This document shows, in pieces, positions 24,267 to 31,345 of a DNA stretch of 64,000 nt (positions are counted from its first letter, which is position 1; each line of letters starts with the position of its first letter). The notes beneath the pieces are model-generated. The model was not told the origin of the DNA. It saw nothing but the letters and a program-made list of their open reading frames with translations, and searched no databases. A program made the translations under genes and the position numbers. The stretch lies in the NCBI GenBank assembly GCA_013289685.1, contig JABCZL010000007.1, positions 186,001 through 250,000 of the forward strand. The letters are read 5' to 3'. The DNA is from Acidobacteriota bacterium. Lineage in GTDB: Bacteria; Acidobacteriota; Terriglobia; Terriglobales; Acidobacteriaceae.

Positions 24267-24815
24267 ATGACAACTCGATTCAGAGCACACGTTCTTGCTG
24301 TCAGTCTTGCGATTTCTCTGCTACAGGTCTCAATCGTGTCCGCGGAACAGGCGAAGCCGGCGCCGCCCGCGCCTCTTCCAGCGCAGATTCTTGCGGCGAA
24401 AAAAGTGTTCGTAGCCAACGCAGGCGGAGACGAACCTTGGATTGACGATGGCCAGTTCAGCGGAGGTTCTGATCGTACGTACAACCAGTTCTACGCCGCT
24501 ATGAAAACCTGGGGCCGGTACGAACTCGTTGGCGCTCCCGCCGATGCAGATCTCCTTTTCGAAATCGAGTTCACCGTGCCCCCGATTGCCGGAGAGGCGT
24601 CTCGTGGAGACACCCTTGCGGGCAGGCCCTATGATCCTCAGTTCCGGCTGGTGATTCGCGATCCCAAAACGAATGCCTTGCTGTGGGCATTCACCGAGCA
24701 TGCGGCATGGGCCATTCTGCAGGGCAACCGCGAGAGGAACTTCGATCAGGCTCTAGCCAGAATCGTGGGTGACGTGCAAGGACTGAGCGCTCCGGCGGAC
24801 GCGAATAAACCTTAA
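24267..24815 (+). CDS. Exported protein of unknown function
   Basis: A 182-residue protein with a signal peptide (TRFRAHVLAVSLAISLLQ..VSAEQ). The mature part has LPAQILAAKKVFVANAGGDE, YNQFYAAMKTWGRYELVGAP and ADADLLFEIEFTVPP, then FRLVIRDPKTNALLWAFTEH. This looks like a small periplasmic alpha/beta domain of the kind that senses or binds surface components; I cannot name the family. GAGG precedes the ATG with normal spacing. Confidence 0.6.
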   Translation: MTTRFRAHVLAVSLAISLLQVSIVSAEQAKPAPPAPLPAQILAAKKVFVANAGGDEPWIDDGQFSGGSDRTYNQFYAAMKTWGRYELVGAPADADLLFEIEFTVPPIAGEASRGDTLAGRPYDPQFRLVIRDPKTNALLWAFTEHAAWAILQGNRERNFDQALARIVGDVQGLSAPADANKP

Positions 24816-24909
24816 TCATCCTGCGACAGTCATCCTGCGACGCCGCATCCACGAAAGGCCGCCCTGATTGCAGCTGAACGTCGGGCGTGTGTGCGCCGTC
24901 TGCATGCGC

Positions 24910-24915
24910 TAAGAT
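24910..24915 (+). promoter_or_regulatory. Candidate -10 close to DUF2203 start
   Basis: TAAGAT stands 11 bases before the ATG at 24927; transcription would begin about five bases before it. No clear -35. One of three start regions here with this layout. Confidence 0.3.
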
Positions 24916-24926
24916 AGTGGTATCCC

Positions 24927-25361
24927 ATGTCAGACCGTACGTTCACCCTCGAGGAAGCGCACTCTCTGCTGCCGGTGCTGGAGTCGCTGTTGCGCGCCGC
25001 GATCGCCGGCAAGAAGGTGATGGAAGAAGTCGAAGCCGAGCAACAGGCGCTGGCGCACAAAATTTTTCTGAATGGCGGCACGTTCGTCGATGTGGTGCCG
25101 CTGGCCCGGCGCAAAGCCGACCGCATCAAGGCCGAGCAGCGCGCCAAAGATGCGCTGTCGGAGATCGACTCCATTGGCGTGCAAGTGAAGGACATCGATA
25201 TCGGCCTGCTTGATTTCCCCTGCGAAATCGAAGGCCAGATTATTCTGCTGTGCTGGAAACTGGGCGAGAAGTCCATTACCCACTGGCACGGAACGCAGGA
25301 AGGATTCGCCGGACGCAAGCCCATTGACGAGCGGATCACGCGCGGCAAGAAGATCAATTAG
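24927..25361 (+). CDS. DUF2203 family protein
   Basis: A 144-residue cytoplasmic protein. Residues 1-90 form a long helical hairpin (FTLEEAHSLLPVLESLL onward); the C-terminal part has the DUF2203 signature VKDIDIGLLDFPCEIEGQ, ILLCWKLGEKSITHWHGTQE and GFAGRKPIDE. The family has no known activity. The last motif has conserved Cys, Trp, His and Arg residues that could bind metal. The start codon lies very near a -10-like hexamer and has no ribosome site. Confidence 0.78.
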   Translation: MSDRTFTLEEAHSLLPVLESLLRAAIAGKKVMEEVEAEQQALAHKIFLNGGTFVDVVPLARRKADRIKAEQRAKDALSEIDSIGVQVKDIDIGLLDFPCEIEGQIILLCWKLGEKSITHWHGTQEGFAGRKPIDERITRGKKIN

Positions 25362-25604
25362 TTCGCAGGTCTGCGGTCAATGACAAGACGCGCCTCTGCG
25401 TTGCAGTTCCTTTTGCTCGGAGCCAGAATCCCGATCGCTCAAGCCACTCATTCCAAATAGTTTTTGACCTGAGCAACATCCTCCTAAGTTCAGTGTTTAC
25501 AAGGGAGGAACCCAACCGCCCAGGCGCTGGTTTTTTGCGACACAATGGCGTGGACGCTCGCACTGGTCCGGTTGGCTTTGTATCGAATCTAGGGAGAAGG
25601 GCTG

Positions 25605-26642
25605 ATGAACAGGAATCGAGCTGTAGTCCGGGGGCTGTTGCTGGCAGTCGTAATTCTAATCTTTTCTGCAGCGTCGTTTTCGCAGATTGCGGTGGGCATC
25701 TCGGTCCGCGTGGGGCCGCCCGCACTGCCCGTGTACGCACAGCCCCTTTGCCCCGGGCCCGGCTATTTCTGGACTCCCGGCTACTGGGGTTGGAACGATG
25801 ACGCCGGCTACTACTGGGTCCCGGGAACTTGGGTGGTCGCGCCCGTGGGCATGCTATGGACGCCCGGGTATTGGGGCTGGGGCGGGGGATTCTATGCCTG
25901 GCACGCTGGATACTGGGGCCCGCACGTCGGCTTCTATGGCGGGATTAACTACGGATTCGGTTACGGCGGCGTGGGCTTCGGCGGAGGCGAATGGCGCGGC
26001 GGAGCATTTTTCTACAACCGCACAGTCACCAACGTCAGCGTCACGAACGTGACCAACGTCTACACCAGGACTGTGGTTGTGAACGAGAATCACACTGCCT
26101 TCAACGGCGGGGAAGGCGGCGTTGCGGCCCGTCCTACGGCGCAGGAAGAAGCGGCCGGTCGCGAGCAGCACACCGCTCCGCTAGCCGAACAGACCCAACA
26201 CGAACACCTGGCCAGCCAGAATCGCCAGAACTTCGCGTCTGAAAATCATGGACGTCCGGCGGTTGCAGCCACGGCCAGGGCCGGCGACTTCAGCAGCCGT
26301 TCTGCAGTTTCAGCTCGGAGCGCGGGCGGGGAATATCACGCTCCCGCCATGTCGCCCAAAGAGGCGCGGGTAGCGTCCACCCCGGGCAACAAGGGAACTT
26401 CGAACGACGGATTCCGGCCGTTTTCGAAGCCCTCCAATAACGGAGGGTCGGCCGGCAACACCGCGCATGGGAACGAAGGCCGTCCGAACCAGACTCATGC
26501 CAGCCAGAGCCGTCCGCAGAATGAATCGCACACGGCCCATTCTCCGCAACCCAAACCGAGCGCGCCGCAGCAGAGCCACAAGTTAAGCCCGCCGCCCAAG
26601 CGGCCGGCCCCACCGAAGCCGGAGCACCATAAAGGACGCTAG
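25605..26642 (+). CDS. Exported WxxGxW-repeat protein with low-complexity tail
   Basis: A 345-residue protein with a signal peptide (VRGLLLAVVILIFSAASFSQ). Residues about 45-110 hold repeated aromatic units of the type YFWTPGYWGW, YYWVPGTWV, LWTPGYWGW and YAWHAGYWG, known as YXWX/WxxGxW repeats in exported proteins. A Gly-rich aromatic part follows, then about 180 residues rich in Ser, Asn, Pro and His ending PPPKRPAPPKPEHHKGR. No enzymatic residue is visible. Probably an outer-surface or periplasmic structural protein. Confidence 0.72.
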   Translation: MNRNRAVVRGLLLAVVILIFSAASFSQIAVGISVRVGPPALPVYAQPLCPGPGYFWTPGYWGWNDDAGYYWVPGTWVVAPVGMLWTPGYWGWGGGFYAWHAGYWGPHVGFYGGINYGFGYGGVGFGGGEWRGGAFFYNRTVTNVSVTNVTNVYTRTVVVNENHTAFNGGEGGVAARPTAQEEAAGREQHTAPLAEQTQHEHLASQNRQNFASENHGRPAVAATARAGDFSSRSAVSARSAGGEYHAPAMSPKEARVASTPGNKGTSNDGFRPFSKPSNNGGSAGNTAHGNEGRPNQTHASQSRPQNESHTAHSPQPKPSAPQQSHKLSPPPKRPAPPKPEHHKGR

Positions 26643-26654
26643 GGGACAGGGGGG

Positions 26655-26704
26655 TATGTAGGGACAGCCGCCCTCGGCTGTCCGGCGGAGCGAAGCTCCG
26701 CTAG
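26655..26704 (+). repeat. REP-type palindrome
   Basis: GTAGGGACAGCCG-CCCT-CGGCTGTCC followed by a small GGAGC-GAA-GCTCC hairpin. Same outer palindrome as 16446-16467. Downstream, CTAGCCTTTTTT gives a T run, so this copy could end transcription of the WxxGxW gene. Confidence 0.65.
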
Positions 26705-26853
26705 CCTTTTTTCGGCTGCCAGTGCCCTGCGGTTTTTCTGCAAGCCGGGTTAGGAGTCGCGTTCTGACCAGGAGCGGATGCGTGGCGATTGTCAGGGATG
26801 GTTCCGTCGCCCGTAGTTCAGGTACCGGAGTGTGCGCCGGGCCAAATCTTCTC

Positions 26854-26862
26854 TGCTACAAT
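26854..26862 (+). promoter_or_regulatory. Extended -10 promoter of the BIG2 lipoprotein gene
   Basis: TGCTACAAT is a near-consensus extended -10. Transcription would begin near 26869, leaving a 65-base leader. No clear -35, as expected for extended -10 promoters. Confidence 0.5.
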
Positions 26863-26934
26863 TTTTGCAGATAGAGCGGGTAGAAATACACATAGGAACC
26901 GACCCGGCGCGCGCCCAAGGAGTCTTTTAAAACC

Positions 26935-27585
26935 ATGTCTTCGACCAAGTCCAAACTCCGATTGATGGGCGCCCTAGCCGCGCTTGCCACGCTAGCCCTG
27001 GGGGTGAGCTGCACCGGATTTTTTGTGAACCCTACGCCGACCGCGATTACGGTGACGCCCACAACGCCTACCATCGTATCGGGTACGGCTGGCGGCAACA
27101 CCGTTCAGATGAGTGTGAACGCCACGTTCAGCGACGGCAGCACGGGCACCACGCCCGTCTCCTGGACCATAACGCCGGGGTCCACCGGCATATCGGCTGC
27201 AACTATATCCAGCGGGGGGCTGGTGACGGCCTCTACCTCTTTGACGACCGTGGGCTTGATGAATGTCACCGCGACCGCTACGAAAAACAGCGCCGCCACC
27301 GGTCAAACCACAGTGACGGTGACTGCCGCCTGCATCACCAAGATCACCTTGTCGCCAACCAGCCCCAGCGTCACCGTAGGAACTACAGTTCCTTTTACTG
27401 CGACTGCGGACACATGTAACGGTTCTGTGGACGTCAGTTCGGTGGCAACTTGGCTTTCGAGCAACACGACCGTTGCAACCATCGATGCGAATGGTAACGC
27501 CTCGACGCTGGCCTCAGGAACCACAAGCATCACTGCATCATCGAATGGCGTCGTGAGCGCTGCGGTTACTCTGACGGTGAACTAA
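26935..27585 (+). CDS. Lipoprotein with two BIG2/Ig-like domains
   Basis: A 216-residue protein. Signal peptide LMGALAALATLALGVSC ends at a probable lipobox Cys near residue 26. Two bacterial Ig-like domains follow: about 33-130 (ITVTPTTPTIVSGT ... GLVTAST ... VTATATKN) and about 132-216 (ITLSPTSPSVTVGT ... VATIDANGNASTLASGTTSITAS). Very rich in Thr, Ser and Val. Likely a surface protein binding other molecules. A terminator-like repeat follows directly. Confidence 0.75.
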   Translation: MSSTKSKLRLMGALAALATLALGVSCTGFFVNPTPTAITVTPTTPTIVSGTAGGNTVQMSVNATFSDGSTGTTPVSWTITPGSTGISAATISSGGLVTASTSLTTVGLMNVTATATKNSAATGQTTVTVTAACITKITLSPTSPSVTVGTTVPFTATADTCNGSVDVSSVATWLSSNTTVATIDANGNASTLASGTTSITASSNGVVSAAVTLTVN

Positions 27586-27596
27586 GTCAGTTGCCG

Positions 27597-27638
27597 GGTG
27601 CCCCATTTCTCGCGTTTTTTGCGAGAAGTGGGGCTTTT
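27597..27638 (+). terminator. Repeat-derived terminator after the BIG2 lipoprotein
   Basis: GGGTGCCCCATTTCTCGCG, T-rich loop, GCGAGAAGTGGGGC, then TTTTGACTTTT. One mismatch in the stem. It belongs to the same repeat family as 11202-11248, and its position 12 bases after the stop codon and the T tract fit an intrinsic terminator. Confidence 0.6.
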
Positions 27639-27723
27639 GACTTTTGTGGTCGATGAACGACGGGCGTTTCCTGGTGCGATTCCGGAAGGCACTCAGCGGA
27701 AAGTGAACTCAGAAAAATCTCCA

Positions 27724-27762
27724 CTTCTCGCAAAGTACGCGAGAAATGCGTCCCGATGGCGA
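27724..27762 (-). repeat. Terminator-like dispersed hairpin repeat, minus orientation
   Basis: On the minus strand GGGACGCATTTCTCGCG, a short loop, TGCGAGAAGTGGAG, then ATTTTTC. The arms match the copies at 11202 and 27597; outer bases have diverged. Confidence 0.6.
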
Positions 27763-27951
27763 GTTGGCGCGCACCGCGCGCGCCATCGGGATCGGCTTCG
27801 GGGATTAATAACAGAATTGTCGACCCCTCTTGGAAGGCTTTTCAATCAGCAATCAACAATCAGAAATTAACCATCGTTTTCGTGCGCTGTGATTTCAATC
27901 ACATTCCCGCATTGCGTCTTCGTGTGAGCATGGTCCAGACTACGTAAAACC

Positions 27952-28923
27952 ATGCCGGATCCCTCCTCAACGACTTTGCCGACCTTGGCCGCTGGCCACC
28001 GCGACGCCGAGGAACTCCGCGCGGCGCGATTTGCCATGCGCATGTCGCTGGCGGTTGGTGTGCTGATGCTCGTGGGCAAGACGACGGCCTACTACATGAC
28101 GGGCTCCGCGGCGATCCTGTCGGATTTTGCCGAGTCCGTGGTGCATGTGATCGCTGTAGCGTTTGCCGCATTCAGCCTCCGGCTGAGCACCAAGCCGGCC
28201 GTTCCCACGTTCCTTTACGGGTATGAGCGCATCACGTTTTTCTCTGCGGGATTCGAAGGCGCCATGATTGTGATCGCCGCCGTCTGGATTCTGGTGGAGG
28301 CGATCGAAAAATGGCTGGCAGGTTTGCCGTTGGACCATCTGGGCAAGGGCACGTTGCTTCTTCTCGCAGCCGGTCTGCTCAATGCCTGGCTGGGCTGGTA
28401 TCTGTTGCGCGTGGGCAAGCGCAGCCACTCCCTGATTCTCGAAGCCGACGGCAAGCACGTTCTCACTGACTGCTTCACCAGCTTTGGCGTGGTGGCAGGA
28501 CTCGGGCTGGTCATGCTGACGGGTTGGAAGCCGTTTGATCCCCTGGTCGCGATTGCTGTCGCGGTCAATATTCTGTGGTCCGGGGGACGCATGGCGTGGC
28601 GGTCAGCGGTGGGCTTGCTGGACTACTCCGATCCAGAAGCCGGCAAACAGATCCGCGAGAAACTGGATACGATCTGCGGCGAACTCGGCATCAATTATCA
28701 CGGCGTGCGCTATCGCACAACCGGATACCGGCAGATCATTGAAGTGCACTTGCTCTTTCCGCACGCCACGGCCGTCGGAGAAGCGCACCGCCTGGCAACT
28801 GCGCTCGAAGAACGTTTGCCTGTGGAACTCAACAAGCCCGCGGAAGTGATCACCCACCTGGAATCCCTGGAAGACCACGAACACGTGCACTCGACCGAGC
28901 ACTACACCGGGCGCCCGGGATAG
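27952..28923 (+). CDS. Cation diffusion facilitator transporter
   Basis: A 323-residue inner-membrane metal/proton antiporter with the CDF plan: six membrane helices (about residues 30-215) and a cytoplasmic ferredoxin-like domain (about 225-305, with GVRYRTTGYRQIIEVHLLFPHATAVGEAH). Helix 5 carries HVLTDCFTS (HxxxD), normal for the transport site. Helix 2 reads AAILSDFAESVVHV, with Glu and His where zinc transporters usually have His or Asp and Asp. Metal choice (Zn, Fe, Mn, Co) cannot be read off. The His-rich tail EDHEHVHSTEHY could hold metal. Confidence 0.85.
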   Translation: MPDPSSTTLPTLAAGHRDAEELRAARFAMRMSLAVGVLMLVGKTTAYYMTGSAAILSDFAESVVHVIAVAFAAFSLRLSTKPAVPTFLYGYERITFFSAGFEGAMIVIAAVWILVEAIEKWLAGLPLDHLGKGTLLLLAAGLLNAWLGWYLLRVGKRSHSLILEADGKHVLTDCFTSFGVVAGLGLVMLTGWKPFDPLVAIAVAVNILWSGGRMAWRSAVGLLDYSDPEAGKQIREKLDTICGELGINYHGVRYRTTGYRQIIEVHLLFPHATAVGEAHRLATALEERLPVELNKPAEVITHLESLEDHEHVHSTEHYTGRPG

Positions 28924-29024
28924 GAATCGCTGATTCTTGATTGATGATTGATGATTGAAACCAACGCGCGGTTCGTGCCTGCCCTGCTTTTCAAAGCAGC
29001 AATCAGCAATGAAAATCGTCTCGT

Positions 29025-29627
29025 CTATTCCTTCATCACCGCATCAATCGTCGAGTACAGCTGGCTGTTGTCCTTAACTTCCACATACGGCCGGCTGGGA
29101 TTGCGGCTGCTCACAATGTAGACAGTGGGGGTGTGGTCGAGTTTCATAGCCTTGCCCAGATCGCGGTCGGCATTGACCTGCGCGGCCAGTTTCCCGCCAG
29201 GATCGAGGACGAACGGCAAATCGACTTTATGCGCGGCGGCGAATTTCTCGGCATAGGCGCGCAGGTTCTGGAGATTGATTTCCAGCTGGCTTTGAAAAAT
29301 GTAGTCGCGGAAATCGTTGCCCAGATCCTTTGAATGGGTGTCAAAGTAGCGCGCCATCACGGCCGCCTGGTACGACCAGGGATGCATCTGCAGCGGAAAG
29401 TCATGCCGCACGACCGGGATCTTGTAGGTCTTCGAAGCCTGTTTAACCAGCGGCGCCGTGCGCGCGCACATAGGACACTCCAGGTCCTCGAAGACCACAA
29501 TGGCGACCTGCGCGCCCTTGGGCGGCCGCAGCACGGAATCGAGCGTATCCTGCGCCGAGGCGCATACGGCGCCAGCCAGCGCGATCAGAGACAAGACAAA
29601 GAAGCGATTGCGAGATTTGTTTTTCAT
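29025..29627 (-). CDS. Exported DsbA-like thioredoxin-fold protein
   Basis: A 200-residue protein with a signal peptide (NRFFVLSLIALAGAVCASAQ). Thioredoxin fold with DsbA-type helical insert: active site FEDLECPMCARTAP with C51 and C54, HDFPLQMHPWSYQAAVMARY near 74-93, and the cis-Pro loop KLDHTPTVYIV near 163. Probably makes or breaks disulfides in the periplasm. The CPMC pair differs from the DsbA CPHC. No DsbB or DsbD is nearby. Confidence 0.82.
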   Translation of the reverse strand: MKNKSRNRFFVLSLIALAGAVCASAQDTLDSVLRPPKGAQVAIVVFEDLECPMCARTAPLVKQASKTYKIPVVRHDFPLQMHPWSYQAAVMARYFDTHSKDLGNDFRDYIFQSQLEINLQNLRAYAEKFAAAHKVDLPFVLDPGGKLAAQVNADRDLGKAMKLDHTPTVYIVSSRNPSRPYVEVKDNSQLYSTIDAVMKE

Positions 29628-29914
29628 CAGTATTTGAGTATCAGTGTTTGACTTATCAGTGTTTGACTATTTTGGTTGGGTTTCTCCCAAAGCAGCCCAC
29701 GTCTATCTTAATATCTTTAGACGCAAAAACGCTTATCCGGGAAGCCTGGGACCGAACATGCAACGTCCGAAAGTCCTACTCCATGGTAATCGAGGTGGCT
29801 CGCCTGTGTCTTGAACTCTGCCCTGTAGGTGCACCAGGCCTAAACCTTCGTGCCGGAACTCGCACCCGCAACGCGCTATAGTAGGAGGTCCTCGTCTTAA
29901 ACTCTTACTCCAAC

Positions 29915-30952
29915 GTGAGACAGTTGCGCTCATCCCGGGCTGGATGGCTGCTTCCTGCGGCCGTTATGGCGGCCATGCTCTTGCTTCCTGCGTGCGGTCG
30001 CGGGCGTCACCGCGTGCTGGAGGTGGCCTATGTCTCGGCACCGCAGGCCGCCCTCCGCGACCAGATAGCGGCCATCTTTAACCGCGTTGGCAATGTGAAG
30101 AATGGCGAGCGCGTCGAAGTGCTGGAGCGCGAGAAGCGCTTCGCGCGGGTACGCACCACAACCGGACTCGAAGGCTGGGTCGAGCAGCGTTTCCTGGTCG
30201 ATCAAAAGACCTTCGACGCGGTGCAGAAACTCACCTCGGACAATCAGAACGACCCTATCCAGGCTCCGGGAATTCTGCGCAATGAGACCAATCTGCACGT
30301 CACTCCCGGCCGGGAGACCGAGCATCTGTACCAGCTTGCCTCCGGTGCCAAGGTCGCGATCCTGAAGCGGGCAACGGCTGAAAAGCAGCCCGGTGCGGCG
30401 CCCGCACCCAAGCTGCCTGGGAGGCCCGGCGCGAAAGCTTCCACGGGGTCGGTCCTCGAGGACTGGTGGCTGGTGCGCGACACGCTCGGCCGCGTGGGTT
30501 GGGTGCTGGCCAGGATGGTCGACGTGGACATCCCGCTCGAAGTCGCGCAATACGCCGAGGGCCAGCGTTTCGTCGCTTTCTTTCTATTGAACGAAGTGCC
30601 GGACAGCGAAAAAGGCGTGCAGAAGCAGGTCCCGCAATACCTGTGCCTGTTCACCGAACCCCATGACGGCCTGCCGTACGACTACGATCAGGTCCGCGTG
30701 TTCACCTGGAACGCCCGCAAGCATCGCTACGAAACCGCCTACCGCGAACACGGCCTCGACGGCAGTCTGCCGGTTACGGTCTCCAAAGAGGATTTCGACA
30801 AGGAAGGCACGCTGCCAGTCTTCGTCCTGCGGGTGAAAGACGATGCCGGGAAGGTCGCCGAGCGAAAGTACAAACTGAATAACCCGATCGTGAGAAGAGT
30901 CCTGGCACCCGGCGAAGTGCCCTCCCGCCCATCCAAAAAGAGGCGGGGATAG
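29915..30952 (+). CDS. Lipoprotein with two SH3-type domains
   Basis: A 345-residue protein. Signal peptide (RAGWLLPAAVMAAMLLLPAC) with a good lipobox (LLLPAC, Cys near 27). A first bacterial SH3 domain covers about 40-90 (VAYVSAPQAALRDQ ... VEVLEREKRFARVRT..GLEGWVEQRFL) and a second about 120-210 (ETNLHVTPGRE ... WWLVRDTLGRVGWVLARMVD). The C-terminal part is a beta-rich unknown domain. SH3 domains of this kind often bind cell wall. Start GTG 29915; a TATAGT hexamer at 29877-29882 may be its -10. Confidence 0.75.
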   Translation: MRQLRSSRAGWLLPAAVMAAMLLLPACGRGRHRVLEVAYVSAPQAALRDQIAAIFNRVGNVKNGERVEVLEREKRFARVRTTTGLEGWVEQRFLVDQKTFDAVQKLTSDNQNDPIQAPGILRNETNLHVTPGRETEHLYQLASGAKVAILKRATAEKQPGAAPAPKLPGRPGAKASTGSVLEDWWLVRDTLGRVGWVLARMVDVDIPLEVAQYAEGQRFVAFFLLNEVPDSEKGVQKQVPQYLCLFTEPHDGLPYDYDQVRVFTWNARKHRYETAYREHGLDGSLPVTVSKEDFDKEGTLPVFVLRVKDDAGKVAERKYKLNNPIVRRVLAPGEVPSRPSKKRRG

Positions 30953-31345
30953 GTCCTGCGACTCAATCCGGGCTGCCAGACCATAGCCCTACTTCCTTCC
31001 AAATGCCATACTATTTCCCGCCGACTTATACCGTTTTCGGTATGGCAGGTTCAACACCTCAATACTATGTTGTTGAAAACAAATTGTTTATTGCAAGCCT
31101 TGTTTGGATTCTGAGTTGCACTTAACTGTCACTTCTAGTTGTACTCTTGTGTTGTTTTTGTACTTATAAAACCCGCGGTAGACGGGTGAGTTCGACAGTG
31201 GCTGTTCTTGAAATCCCAGCTCTCACAAATGTTTCAGTGGTCTCACAAAGATTTGCAGCTCCATCGGGTCGCGCCATGCTCCCAGGAAACCGGCCAAGGC
31301 GCTCGGATCCGAATCATGACTGACGAAAATTTAGGAGGACAGGAA
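30953..31345. other. AT-rich leader and promoter region of TonB receptor 1
   Basis: Nearly 400 bases without a gene. It contains a hairpin CCGTTTTCGG within ATACC...GGTAT near 31030-31045 and an AT-rich part (31070-31175) unlike the GC-rich surroundings. TATAAA at 31165-31170 is a possible -10, without a clear -35. AGGAGG at 31333-31338 is the ribosome site for the ATG at 31346. Confidence 0.5.

Larger units (their letters stand above)
27586..27951. other. Intergenic region with two dispersed hairpin repeats
   Basis: No gene. 27597-27638 holds a plus-oriented and 27724-27762 a minus-oriented copy of the terminator-like repeat. Between and after are unremarkable bases. The last 90 bases before the CDF gene are AT-richer and probably carry its promoter. 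Confidence 0.6.

Noticed and set aside
29628-29914. Possible structured RNA (such as 6S) between the DsbA-like and SH3 lipoprotein genes
   Set aside because: Short pairings (GCCTGG with CCAGGC, CGAG with CTCG, CCTACT with AGTAGG) cross each other rather than nest, and I could not fit a known RNA; probably only promoter region.
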